From Aliamphritea ceti (GTDB lineage Bacteria > Pseudomonadota > Gammaproteobacteria > Pseudomonadales > Balneatricaceae), in assembly GCF_024347215.1 (NCBI RefSeq), contig NZ_AP025282.1:3038001-3102000 (forward strand): a stretch of DNA of 64,000 nucleotides, given 5' to 3'. Made by a program: the position numbers and the translations under genes. Positions 34,140-43,344 of this stretch are shown here, in pieces. Every line of letters begins with the position of its first letter. Within the stretch, counting starts at the first letter, position 1. The notes below the pieces were generated by a model that ran no database searches, was not told where the DNA came from, and saw nothing but the letters and a program-made list of their open reading frames with translations.

Positions 34140-35426
34140 TTAACCAGCACGGCGCTGCTGAATATATATTCTGAAGTGTTCGCCGAGATTAAACTCCATC
34201 TCCCGCAAGCGCTCAATTGCCACTTCATCCATGACCATGCCGGCACTGAGCAATAACACATGCTGTTCACTGAGCAGGTCTCTGGTGAGCTTCATACCCG
34301 GTTTAAGCTCAACACTGCCAACATATTCGTCTTTCAGCGTCGCACCTTTACTGCTTAATTCCTGTAAGGCAGTTACCAGTGTTTGCAACGCTTCGGGGTT
34401 ATAACGTTCAACGGCAGTTTCATGCATATAGTGAATAGCTTCAGCAGTACTGTAAGCCCGTTCAGAATAGCGCCCATTAACCAGCTCTACATAATCATTC
34501 ACGACGCAAAGATACTGCGCTCCAAGATTAATATCATCGCCCTTCAGGCCATTAGGATAGCCACTGCCATCCAGATACTCTTTATGCTGGCTGATAACTT
34601 TACCGGCATCATATAGCGGCTTTACCAACATAATTTGTGCCTGAGCCAGCAAAGGATGGCGCTGAAACAACCGCTGTCGGGCGGGTGCAAGCTGTAAATA
34701 TGCGGGTTTAATTAGCTGATCATCAAAGCTAAGTTTGCCAATATTACGCAGTTGCCAGGCATAATACAGTTGCTTTAAGTCTCCCCCTTTCAGCGGGCTT
34801 AGTTTAGCTACTGTTACCATCAGTTCATTAAGGCGAACATTGTCTTCAGCTAACTGGCCAAGACGGCGTGCAGTTAATGCCGAAAACATCCGTACAACTA
34901 AGCGATAACTGCTTTTCAGTTCCGTATGGCTATGCAGCAAACGTGCAGTCCTGTCTTCAACTGCGCCTGCCAGCTTATGGGTGAGTTTTTTAAGCTGTTT
35001 GTTGTTCGTTAAGGTAAGTTCATGGAGCTGTTCGTTTTCCCGCTTCAACTTGCCAAGCCGCAGACACTTTTCGACGGCTTCAAGCATTTCATCATCGTCC
35101 CAGGGTTTAAGCAGAAAGCGACTGACTTTACCTTTATTGATTGCCCGCACAGTGACTTCTGACTCTACCGAGGCGGTCATGCCTATACGTTCAGTTTCTG
35201 GCCAATTGGCGGCGACCTCACTAAGAAACTCATCGCCACTCATATTCGGCATGTTCATATCGCTGATCACCAGATCCATTGGAGTATCCGACAATATGTT
35301 TAAACCTGCTTCACCTGAGTCGGCACAGTGAATCTGATGCCCCGTCGATTCCAGCAAACGTTGCAGTGCTGTAAGGTATTCAGGATCATCATCTACCAGA
35401 AGTATCGATCTGTACTCAGTATCCAT
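34140..35426 (-). CDS. Response regulator with degenerate HD-GYP domain (HnoD-like)
   Basis: Protein of 428 residues: receiver domain (1-125) with DDD at 12-14, phosphoacceptor Asp56 (LVISDMNMPN) and Lys in LLKPWD; a helical linker (about 125-175); and an HD-GYP fold. The catalytic site is damaged: the HD pair is replaced in QLRNIGKL, HHE becomes QHKE, while GSGYP and RHP remain. It should therefore bind but not cleave c-di-GMP or act as a protein partner. In Shewanella the hno pathway includes HnoD, also a degenerate HD-GYP regulator phosphorylated by HnoK. It is the last gene of a run with a kinase and a binding protein. Confidence 0.87.
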   Translation of the reverse strand: MDTEYRSILLVDDDPEYLTALQRLLESTGHQIHCADSGEAGLNILSDTPMDLVISDMNMPNMSGDEFLSEVAANWPETERIGMTASVESEVTVRAINKGKVSRFLLKPWDDDEMLEAVEKCLRLGKLKRENEQLHELTLTNNKQLKKLTHKLAGAVEDRTARLLHSHTELKSSYRLVVRMFSALTARRLGQLAEDNVRLNELMVTVAKLSPLKGGDLKQLYYAWQLRNIGKLSFDDQLIKPAYLQLAPARQRLFQRHPLLAQAQIMLVKPLYDAGKVISQHKEYLDGSGYPNGLKGDDINLGAQYLCVVNDYVELVNGRYSERAYSTAEAIHYMHETAVERYNPEALQTLVTALQELSSKGATLKDEYVGSVELKPGMKLTRDLLSEQHVLLLSAGMVMDEVAIERLREMEFNLGEHFRIYIQQRRAG

Positions 35427-35471
35427 GCCGCTCCCTGTCTGTCTGAAAAACTGGTGTTACCAGCTAAGTTC

Positions 35472-37370
35472 CTACTCTGCCTGCCGGTTTGCTTTAACAG
35501 GCAAATAAATTCTGAACTCAGTTCCCTTACCTGGCTGGCTGATCACCTTAATACTGCCACCATGCTTTTCGATGATGCCATGGCTGATCGAGAGGCCAAG
35601 TCCGGTCCCTTCACCTACCTTTTTACTGGTATAGAAGGGCGTGAACAAGTCTTTCATGTTTTCGGCCGCAATCCCGCAACCTGTATCACGTACACTGATA
35701 ATAATGTTGTCATCACAAAAACGGCTGGCTATAAAAATTTCACCCTTGGCATCTATCGCCTGCACCGCATTCATTAGTAAGTTGATAATAACTTGCTGAA
35801 ACTGTCCGGCATTAGCATCTATCTCCGGCAAATCACCATAGTCTTCATATACATTGGTTTTGTATTTCAGCTCATTCCAAATCACTTTAAGGGTGTCCTG
35901 AATGATCTTATTCATGTCTACCCGGGCCATTTCGGCTTCGCCGACGTGCGCAAAACTCTTCAGGTTAGTCACTATATCTGCAACCCGCTCAACACCTGAC
36001 TTCGACTCACGAATCAGTTGTGGTGCGTCTTCTATGATGTAACCAATATCAGCAGCATGGCGTAGTTCTGCCAATTTACTTCGCTGCTCAGGCAAAGCAT
36101 CTAACCATTCAGGGCTGTGTTTATCGATGTATTGCTGATAACGCAGAATAGATTCTAGGTAGCCTTCCAAAGTTGCCAGGTTACTTTTGACGTAACCGAT
36201 CGGATTATTAATCTCATGAGCAACTCCAGCCGCCAGCGTACCCAGGCTTGCCATCTTCTCGGCGTGTACTAACTGGTCCTGACTCTGCTGTAATTGCTGG
36301 TTGATGTGCGCTAAATCCTGATTAGAACTTTTTAGCTGCTGCTCCCGCTGATCAATACGTCGCAACAACCGGTTAAAACCTTTCGCTACATCCTGTACTT
36401 CTCGCCAGGCGCTGGTCTCATCAATAGGATCTTTATTCTTCTTAATGCTTAAGCGACGAATTTCCTGCTGTAAATATAAAATAGGTTTGGCGATAGCTCT
36501 CTGCCCCCAACGGTATGCCAGCAACACCATCACCGTCGCTACCGAGGCCACCAGCACAACCAGCTGCAACAAAATTTCCCAGCGCTGCTGGCGCAATAAA
36601 GTGTCATCAACCTGAAACTCAAACTGCAAATTCTGGGCTGGCCAGTCAGCCACGTACACGGCTGAATCTGCTTGCGGCTGCCCGTAATGCGCGATTTCTT
36701 TACTACCCTGCATCAAACGAATATGCATATCACTGATGCGCTCATTCAGCTGATAAGCATTGCTCATAGCACTCAGTGGAACCTCTGTAACTAACGCCCC
36801 TTCCACAAACCCCTGGTATTCCACAGGAATAACAATGCACCAGTAATATTCATCACCAATGGGATGCAACATGACTAACTCTGCAACTTCACCACTGATG
36901 ACTTTTTGCATCCATGGCTTATGGCTGTAATCAGCTTCTAATTCTGGTTTAGTAGAAAAAACGGTTCGACCTTGAAAGTCCACCAGTGTCTCTTTGTACT
37001 GACGACCAAGTACAGACAGATTTTGCATAAAATCACTAACATACCCCTGCATTGACTCTGGCTGTAACACCCCCTGACGCATCACAGGAAATGCAGCATG
37101 ATCACGCAATACCACCAGCTGGTTAGCCAGAAAACGATCAAACTCTGCCACCAGTATCTGGCTTTCATGCTGTAAATGATCTTCTCTCAGCTGCTGCATC
37201 ACGCCATTAACCCGTAACCCGACAAGCAACACCACCAATATGCCCATCACCGCAATACTTAACGCCGTCAAACGTGCGACGCCCCGGGCAATACTGGGTT
37301 TACGCGGCTTATTTGATCTGAGAGTTTTACCAGACTTTCGTTCTGATCTTTGCTCTACCGACATATTCAT
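35472..37370 (-). CDS. Membrane sensor histidine kinase with Cache-like domain
   Basis: Kinase of 632 residues. A basic N-terminus (about 1-28) precedes TM1 (about 30-52); a periplasmic Cache-like domain follows (KPWMQKVISGEVAELVMLHPIGDEYYWCIVIPV, GFVEGALVTEVPL); TM2 is about 262-285, then HAMP, a coiled coil (about 335-370), His385 in GVAHEINNPIGYV, and HATPase boxes NLLMNAVQAI, DTGCGI, FYTSK and GEGTGLGLSI. Its kinase half is clearly homologous to HnoK across the whole HisKA region, including the long insert after the His box. It overlaps the upstream binding-protein gene by four bases. Confidence 0.9.
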   Translation of the reverse strand: MNMSVEQRSERKSGKTLRSNKPRKPSIARGVARLTALSIAVMGILVVLLVGLRVNGVMQQLREDHLQHESQILVAEFDRFLANQLVVLRDHAAFPVMRQGVLQPESMQGYVSDFMQNLSVLGRQYKETLVDFQGRTVFSTKPELEADYSHKPWMQKVISGEVAELVMLHPIGDEYYWCIVIPVEYQGFVEGALVTEVPLSAMSNAYQLNERISDMHIRLMQGSKEIAHYGQPQADSAVYVADWPAQNLQFEFQVDDTLLRQQRWEILLQLVVLVASVATVMVLLAYRWGQRAIAKPILYLQQEIRRLSIKKNKDPIDETSAWREVQDVAKGFNRLLRRIDQREQQLKSSNQDLAHINQQLQQSQDQLVHAEKMASLGTLAAGVAHEINNPIGYVKSNLATLEGYLESILRYQQYIDKHSPEWLDALPEQRSKLAELRHAADIGYIIEDAPQLIRESKSGVERVADIVTNLKSFAHVGEAEMARVDMNKIIQDTLKVIWNELKYKTNVYEDYGDLPEIDANAGQFQQVIINLLMNAVQAIDAKGEIFIASRFCDDNIIISVRDTGCGIAAENMKDLFTPFYTSKKVGEGTGLGLSISHGIIEKHGGSIKVISQPGKGTEFRIYLPVKANRQAE

Positions 37371-38626
37371 TCAGACTCCAGAATGATATTGCCCTGCTGA
37401 TTGAAGTACGCCATGCGCAAATCACTCAGCCCGAGGGCTTCATGGGCATCCGGCCGTTGTGGAAGATAAGCTGTAAAAGGCTGTTTATAGGTCTTTATCA
37501 GGCCTTTTACGGATACTTGTAAGTTATTTAACGCATCACGAATATTGGCACGGTCGGTGACTACGTCACCGCTCAATCCTGCCTGCTGAATAGCCGCAAT
37601 TAATACCCGGGTAAGATCATAAGCATGTATAAAACCGGCTGGAGCTTTTATATCTCTGGGGCTGACTAAACCATCAAAGTTTATTCGTGCCTGCTGCAAG
37701 ACCTGCTCAGCTAATGGCGCCCGTGGCAATTCAAAAAATGAAAAACGGGTCTGGATAAACTTCAGATCAGCAAGCGCTCGCGCTTCAGCGGAAACATCGA
37801 TGGCAAAATCACCGCCGGTGATGCCCCAATGGCTACGTACGGGTAAACTCAGTGAAGGATCCTCCGCCATTGCCTGTAACAGAACCTTACCTTCAGGGGC
37901 ATTCGCCACCAGAAAAATCACATCAGCACCGGATTGCCTGGCTTGTCTCAACATTGTTTTGGCGTTGTACTTACCCAATGACCAGTTAAACCAACCAATG
38001 CCTGCTACTTCTATACCTCTGTCAGCCAACGCCTTGAGCATGTTTTTTTCATTTGAACGTCCCCAGCCAGTATTTTCCAATAGCAAATACGGCTGCCTAA
38101 AACCTTCTTCATCAACCGCGTGAGCGGTTATGAACTCCCCGGCTTTGCTGTCATCTACGGACAACCGGTAAATCCAGTTATCAACGCCGTTACTGCGGGT
38201 GATGGGCGCCGCTGCCGCCCAGGGATCAAGCAAAAGAATCTTTTGCTGATTAATAAATGCTTTGTTGGCCAACAGAGGCGGTGAATGCAATCCACCAAAT
38301 ACCAGTAACCCCTGATCATCCTCTAAGAAGGATTTCAGGTTAACCTTACTACGGGATGAGTTACCCCGGTGATCTCGAATAACTATTTCAAACTGATAGC
38401 CTTGCAGCTGAAAATCATGCTCTTGCAGTGCGGTATAAATACCCCTGTAAATCGACTGAGTCGCATTTCTGGAAATACTGTTATCTGCATCAATATACAA
38501 ACGCATCAGTTTTTGTTGCGCCCCGGCCCCGGCTTCTGACGATTGTTCAGTCTCAGCATCTGTCTGTGCAATCAGTGGTAAAGCCATACAGCACAGCATC
38601 AAAAAAATGATTAAACGTATCAGCAT
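37367..38626 (-). CDS. Periplasmic ligand-binding protein (Peripla_BP_6 / Leu-Ile-Val type)
   Basis: Protein of 419 residues with a signal peptide (MLIRLIIFLMLCCMALPLIAQ). The body has the type I binding fold of branched-chain amino acid and amide binding proteins: LMRLYIDADNSISRNATQ, a GGLHSPPLLANKAFINQQKILLLDPWAA segment and YLLLENTGWGRSNEKNMLKAL. No ABC transporter is adjacent. The stop overlaps the kinase start by four bases, which strongly suggests that the protein presents its ligand to the kinase's periplasmic domain instead of to an importer. The ligand is unknown. Confidence 0.82.
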   Translation of the reverse strand: MLIRLIIFLMLCCMALPLIAQTDAETEQSSEAGAGAQQKLMRLYIDADNSISRNATQSIYRGIYTALQEHDFQLQGYQFEIVIRDHRGNSSRSKVNLKSFLEDDQGLLVFGGLHSPPLLANKAFINQQKILLLDPWAAAAPITRSNGVDNWIYRLSVDDSKAGEFITAHAVDEEGFRQPYLLLENTGWGRSNEKNMLKALADRGIEVAGIGWFNWSLGKYNAKTMLRQARQSGADVIFLVANAPEGKVLLQAMAEDPSLSLPVRSHWGITGGDFAIDVSAEARALADLKFIQTRFSFFELPRAPLAEQVLQQARINFDGLVSPRDIKAPAGFIHAYDLTRVLIAAIQQAGLSGDVVTDRANIRDALNNLQVSVKGLIKTYKQPFTAYLPQRPDAHEALGLSDLRMAYFNQQGNIILESE

Positions 38627-38659
38627 ATCGATTACTCCATACTAAGCAGCCTGCTTAAT

Positions 38660-39373
38660 TCAAGATGTAGTCTCGCGATTCTTTATATCCGGGTTATCTG
38701 TTTCAGAGGACTTGGCGACTGAGCCTTTCGCCAACGGTCTTTCTTTTAACGAGCTTTCCTTTAACAAACTTTCTTTTAATAAGCCTTGTACCCGCTCACG
38801 CAGCTGTAGGTTATCAAAAGGCTTCGCCAGTACCTCATCAGCTCCTGTATCCAGCGCTTGTTTCAGTTTGGCCGGCGCCAGTGCAGATATCACCAAGATC
38901 CGGCAGTGACGAATCTGTCGGTTACCCCGGATATATCGAATAACTTCATAGCCATCCAGACCTGGCATGCTCAGATCAAGCAGCACGATATCCGGCTTTT
39001 CCTGCAGCAACAGACTACCTGCCTGAAAACCATCAGCAGCTTCATGCAGCTCCCACTGCAGTGGCCGAAGCACACGACTGATTGCCCGACGAACTTCTTT
39101 CTCATCATCGACAATCAGAACTTTCGGCCTCGCTGGGCTTTCAGCAGTTTTAACATCTGCTGACTGAGCCGTATCAGTATCCGTTCGGTTAAGCTCTGCA
39201 GGAATTGGCAAGCTATTTTCCTGCAGAAAATTTATAAAATCGGCTTCAAGTATACGGTGGTTACCGCCAGGTAAACGGAAGGCTTTCAGCTTACCGCTGT
39301 TAATCCAGCGCAACACTGTACGGGGATTCACGTTACATAAGCTGGCAATTACACCACTGGTCAATGTCTGCAT
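38660..39373 (-). CDS. HTH (excisionase/MerR-type) - receiver response regulator
   Basis: Protein of 237 residues with reversed domain order: an N-terminal MerR/excisionase-type HTH (residues 1-50; SGVIASLCNVNPRTVLRWINSGKLKAFRLPGGNHRI), a low-complexity linker, and a receiver domain (84-200) with DDE at 89-91, phosphoacceptor Asp133 (LLDLSMPG) and Lys in LAKPFD. The start at 39373 follows AAGGAG by seven bases. The C-terminal tail contains LLKES-type repeats encoded by a 15-bp tandem repeat (38739-38783). It heads the binding protein - kinase - HD-GYP run, so it is likely their second output. Confidence 0.88.
   Translation of the reverse strand: MQTLTSGVIASLCNVNPRTVLRWINSGKLKAFRLPGGNHRILEADFINFLQENSLPIPAELNRTDTDTAQSADVKTAESPARPKVLIVDDEKEVRRAISRVLRPLQWELHEAADGFQAGSLLLQEKPDIVLLDLSMPGLDGYEVIRYIRGNRQIRHCRILVISALAPAKLKQALDTGADEVLAKPFDNLQLRERVQGLLKESLLKESSLKERPLAKGSVAKSSETDNPDIKNRETTS
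38739..38783. repeat. Three tandem 15-bp repeats inside the HTH-receiver gene
   Basis: CTTTCTTTTAACGAG, CTTTCCTTTAACAAA, CTTTCTTTTAATAAG. The same unit occurs at 43358-43402. A fourth, decayed unit may precede it at 38724-38738. Confidence 0.85.
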
Positions 39374-39501
39374 AGTTTCTCCTTGCTGCCTCCTATCATA
39401 GAACATTTTCAGACAATTGCGACTTATCAGACAAATCGGACATTTGTGACAAAACGGACTCAATCACACCGGTATGATGCTTATCTTCAAATTTCAGACA
39501 T

Positions 39502-39530
39502 AAAAAAACCCGGCAACTGCCAGGCTTTTT
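39502..39530 (-). terminator. Intrinsic terminator of uvrB
   Basis: Minus strand CCTGGCA / TGCCGGG stem with a 2-base loop and seven T. Confidence 0.8.
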
Positions 39531-39543
39531 ACTGATTCAAAAT

Positions 39544-41562
39544 CTACAAACCACTGTGTTTGAGTTTTTCCAGTTGGTCGCGGAAATGCGCCGCGGTCTC
39601 AAACTCCAGATTTTTCGCCGCCTCATACATCTGATCTTCAAGCTTGCTAAGTGCTTTAGCCAACTCTGCACCGCTCAACTTAGATGCATCCAGGGTATAT
39701 TCAGCGGTAGCTTCAGCCACTTTCTTAGAAGCTTTGTTACTCTTCTTACGGCCAGGAATATACGCGGCACCTTCCATAATATCGGCAACTGACTTCGTAA
39801 TGCCTTTCGGAACAATACCGTTCTTCTTATTGTGCTCGATCTGCTTTTCACGACGACGCTCTGTTTCATCCATCGCCCGTTGCATAGACCCGGTTACACG
39901 GTCGGCATAAAGAATTGCCCGGCCATTGATATTTCGCGCCGCACGGCCAATGGTCTGAATCATTGATGTTTCAGAACGCAGGAAGCCTTCTTTGTCCGCA
40001 TCAAGAATTGCCACTAAACCAACTTCAGGCATGTCGATACCTTCCCGCAGCAGGTTAATCCCCACCAACACATCAAACTCACCGATACGTAAATCACGAA
40101 TAATTTCTACCCGTTCAACGGTATCAATGTCTGAGTGCAGGTAACGAACTCTTACACCATGTTCGTCTAAATAATCGGTTAGATCTTCAGCCATACGCTT
40201 AGTCAAAACAGTGACAATAACTCGTTCGCCATTCGCTGCGACTTTATTAATCTCACCTAACAGATTATCAACCTGTGTTTGTGCAGGCCGGACTTCTACC
40301 ACAGGGTCAAGCAGCCCCGTTGGTCGCACAACTTGCTCAACTACCTGACCCGCATTCGCTGCTTCATACTTACTCGGCGTCGCAGACACAAAAATCACCT
40401 GAGGCGAGATAGACTCCCACTCATCAAAACGCATCGGCCGGTTATCCAGTGCCGAAGGCAAACGGAAACCGTATTCCACTAACGTTTCTTTCCGCGAACG
40501 GTCACCTTTATACATTGCACCTAGCTGCGGCACAGTTACATGTGACTCATCCATTACCAATAATGCGTTGTCTGGCAAATAATCAAACAGTGTTGGTGGC
40601 GCCGCACCAGGGTCTCGACCTGACAGATAACGTGAATAGTTTTCGATCCCCGAGCAGTAACCCAGCTCCATGATCATTTCCATATCATAGAGGGTGCGCT
40701 GTTCCAGACGCTGTGCTTCTACCAGTTTATCGTTATCACGTAACTGTTTAAGCCGGTCCTGTAATTCAACTTTGATTTTATCAACCGCGCCGACCAGAAT
40801 TTCCCGTGGAGTTACATAGTGAGACTTAGGATAAATCGTGGCACGGGGGACTTTACGCAGCACTTCACCGGTCAATGGGTCAAAGTAACTGATATTTTCT
40901 ACTTCATCATCAAACAGCTCGATACGTACCGCTTCTTTTTCAGATTCAGCCGGAAACACATCAATCACATCGCCACGTACCCGGTAAGTGCCCCGGTGTA
41001 ATTCGATATCATTACGGGTGTACTGCAGCTCGGCTAAGCGGCGCAAAATAAAGCGCTGATCAACTTCATCACCACGGTCAAGGTGCAGCATCATACCCAG
41101 ATAAGACTTAGGATCACCCAGACCATAAATCGCTGAAACGGTCGCAACAATGATCGCATCTTCTCGCTCCAGCAAAGCTTTAGTCGCTGAAAGTCGCATC
41201 TGTTCAATGTGATCGTTTATTGAGGCATCTTTCTCAATGAAAGTATCTGAAGAAGGTACATAGGCTTCTGGCTGATAGTAATCATAGTAGGAAACGAAAT
41301 ACTCAACTGAGTTGTTCGGAAAGAACTCTCTGAACTCACCATATAACTGAGCCGCCAGTGTTTTATTATGCGCCATCACGATTGTTGGCCGCTGTAACTC
41401 AGCAATAACATTCGCAATAGTGAAAGTTTTACCTGAGCCTGTTACCCCAAGTAAAGTCTGTGAGGTCAGTCCTGCATTGATGCCTGTTACCAGACCTTCG
41501 ATCGCTGCCGGCTGATCACCGGCAGGCTGAAAATTCGACTTTACCTGAAAGCGTTGCTTCAT
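39544..41562 (-). CDS. uvrB: UvrABC excinuclease subunit B
   Basis: DNA damage-verifying helicase-like subunit of nucleotide excision repair, 672 residues with the start at 41562 (E. coli UvrB has 673). Walker A GVTGSGKT at 39-46; the beta-hairpin region YYDYYQPEAYVPSSDTFIEKD; Walker B-type DESHVTVPQ; helicase motif QTIGRAARN; and the C-terminal UVR motif LEDQMYEAAKNLEFETAAHFRDQLEKLK that docks UvrC. Frames to 41607 would run into the -10 box of the promoter at 41606-41635, which supports 41562. I see no convincing LexA box (CTGT-N8-ACAG) upstream. Confidence 0.97.
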   Translation of the reverse strand: MKQRFQVKSNFQPAGDQPAAIEGLVTGINAGLTSQTLLGVTGSGKTFTIANVIAELQRPTIVMAHNKTLAAQLYGEFREFFPNNSVEYFVSYYDYYQPEAYVPSSDTFIEKDASINDHIEQMRLSATKALLEREDAIIVATVSAIYGLGDPKSYLGMMLHLDRGDEVDQRFILRRLAELQYTRNDIELHRGTYRVRGDVIDVFPAESEKEAVRIELFDDEVENISYFDPLTGEVLRKVPRATIYPKSHYVTPREILVGAVDKIKVELQDRLKQLRDNDKLVEAQRLEQRTLYDMEMIMELGYCSGIENYSRYLSGRDPGAAPPTLFDYLPDNALLVMDESHVTVPQLGAMYKGDRSRKETLVEYGFRLPSALDNRPMRFDEWESISPQVIFVSATPSKYEAANAGQVVEQVVRPTGLLDPVVEVRPAQTQVDNLLGEINKVAANGERVIVTVLTKRMAEDLTDYLDEHGVRVRYLHSDIDTVERVEIIRDLRIGEFDVLVGINLLREGIDMPEVGLVAILDADKEGFLRSETSMIQTIGRAARNINGRAILYADRVTGSMQRAMDETERRREKQIEHNKKNGIVPKGITKSVADIMEGAAYIPGRKKSNKASKKVAEATAEYTLDASKLSGAELAKALSKLEDQMYEAAKNLEFETAAHFRDQLEKLKHSGL

Positions 41563-41605
41563 AATGTAATTTCGCTTGTACCACAGAAGATTGAGACAAT
41601 CCGGC

Positions 41606-41635
41606 ATTATACCCGGCTGGCAGAAAGCGGGACAA
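41606..41635 (-). promoter_or_regulatory. Sigma70-like promoter of uvrB
   Basis: Minus strand TTGTCC (41630-41635), 18-base spacer, TATAAT (41606-41611). Confidence 0.6.
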
Positions 41636-41795
41636 ACGAATGTGTCCCCTGATTTTAAAAAACACTGCCATATTTCAGAAATATGTCGTTTTTTTACCTT
41701 TCAGGGGGATGATTCCACATGTCGCTTTCCGGTATGATTGTGCGGTTAATCGACCGTGGAATAAATCCACATTTTCAGAGGATATGGGCTTGGAT

Positions 41796-42977
41796 ATGCA
41801 ACTTTCCGACCGCGTAAACAGTATCAAACCTTCCCCGACACTGGCAGTAACTAACCGTGCTGCCGAACTGCGTGCCGCGGGTCAGAACATTATCGGCCTA
41901 GGTGCCGGCGAACCTGACTTCGACACCCCGGAACACATTAAAACCGCAGCAATTACCGCACTGAACAACGGCTTCACGAAATACACCGCTGTTGACGGTA
42001 CTCCGGCCCTGAAAACCGCGATTATTAAAAAGTTTAAACGTGATAATGGCTTCGACTACGAAGCAAACCAGATTCTGGTTTCATGCGGCGGTAAGCAGAG
42101 CTTCTTCAACCTTTCTATGGCTCTGCTGAACAAAGGTGATGAAGTTATTATCCCTGCGCCTTACTGGGTGTCTTACCCGGATATGGTTCTGATGGGTGAA
42201 GGTAAGCCAGTTATCGTGACGACTGAACAGTCTGCACGTTTCAAGCTGACGCCTGAACAGCTGGAAGCAGCAATCACTGAACGTACCAAACTGCTGGTTC
42301 TGAACAGCCCGTCTAACCCAACTGGCGTTGCCTATGAACTGGACGAGCTGAAAGCGCTTGGCGAAGTACTGAAAAAGCACCCACAGGTAATGGTTGCCAG
42401 CGATGACATGTACGAGCACATTATGTTCGACGATAAGCCATTCGTTAACATTCTGAATGCTTGCCCTGAACTGTATGACCGTACCATCGTACTGAACGGC
42501 GTATCTAAAGCTTACTCTATGACTGGCTGGCGTATTGGTTACGCGGCTGGCCCGGCAAAGCTGATCGGCGCAATGAAAAAGATTCAGTCACAGAGCACGT
42601 CTAACCCGACATCCATCTCTCAGGTTGCCGCTGAAGCTGCTCTGGAAGGCTCACTGGATTGCGTTAACGAAATGCTGACAGCATTCCAGGAACGTCGCAA
42701 TTACGTAGTAAGCACACTGAACGAAATCGAAGGTGTTGACTGCCTGGACGTTGACGGAACTTTCTACGCATTCCCTAGCTTCCATGCAATCATCGAAAAC
42801 GACGCTCGTTTCGAAGACGATATCGCGCTGGCTGAATTCATGCTGATGGAAGCAGGTGTTGCACTGGTACCAGGTTCTGCATTCGGCGCACCAGGTAACA
42901 TGCGTTTGTCTTTTGCAACTTCAATGGAAGTACTGGAAGACGCACTGGGCCGTATCAAGAAAGCACTGCAAGGCTAA
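41796..42977 (+). CDS. Aspartate aminotransferase, class I (subgroup Ib)
   Basis: PLP enzyme of 393 residues that exchanges amino groups between aspartate (and possibly aromatic amino acids or prephenate) and 2-oxoglutarate. Key features are IIGLGAGEPDFDTPEHI at the N-terminus, NSPSNPTGVAYE with the substrate Asn, Lys238 of the internal aldimine in SKAYSMTGWRIGYAAGP and the C-terminal Arg in NMRLSFATS. The start at 41796 (MQLSDRV) matches homologues; ATG at 41784 is only four codons earlier and is also possible. It has high use of preferred codons, which suggests strong expression. Divergent from uvrB. Confidence 0.92.
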   Translation: MQLSDRVNSIKPSPTLAVTNRAAELRAAGQNIIGLGAGEPDFDTPEHIKTAAITALNNGFTKYTAVDGTPALKTAIIKKFKRDNGFDYEANQILVSCGGKQSFFNLSMALLNKGDEVIIPAPYWVSYPDMVLMGEGKPVIVTTEQSARFKLTPEQLEAAITERTKLLVLNSPSNPTGVAYELDELKALGEVLKKHPQVMVASDDMYEHIMFDDKPFVNILNACPELYDRTIVLNGVSKAYSMTGWRIGYAAGPAKLIGAMKKIQSQSTSNPTSISQVAAEAALEGSLDCVNEMLTAFQERRNYVVSTLNEIEGVDCLDVDGTFYAFPSFHAIIENDARFEDDIALAEFMLMEAGVALVPGSAFGAPGNMRLSFATSMEVLEDALGRIKKALQG

Positions 42978-43002
42978 GGCTAAAGCTTAGTTTTACAGCT
43001 AT

Positions 43003-43030
43003 AAAAAACCGGGCAATTGCCCGGTTTTTT
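43003..43030 (+). terminator. Intrinsic terminator of the aminotransferase gene
   Basis: AAAAAACCGGGCAATT followed by its reverse complement, ending in six T. Confidence 0.92.
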
Positions 43031-43344
43031 ATTACCTGAAATTTGAGAAACAATCGTTTCATTTTACATTCGGTCAAGAAATAACTTGAAGAAAGCCCAT
43101 AGCCGGACTGTACTTATCTGTACTAACTTTCATTTTCGAAAGCGTGATTAGCCGCTACATAGCAAGACCGCAGCAGGACCCGGGAACATCTCAGCTGCTC
43201 GCCACTATGAAGTAAATACGCAGTAAACCTGTGGGAGCCACCGGAAAGACTGACCACTGACAGCAACATTTTTGCACGTATTATTCGCCATGCGTGATAA
43301 CGGACAGTCGTTGACCGGCTTCGCCCCATTGGGAGGAGTATGTC
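43031..43344. other. Gene-free region before the L,D-transpeptidase gene
   Basis: No accepted gene. Contains the first copy of a 14-base direct repeat, AAAGACTGACCACT (43245-43258), whose second copy lies inside the next gene (43416-43429). A strong GGGAGGAG at 43331-43338 serves the start at 43345. Confidence 0.5.

Noticed and set aside
41562..41640. LexA box at uvrB
   Set aside because: No CTGT-N8-ACAG palindrome was found near the promoter at 41606-41635.
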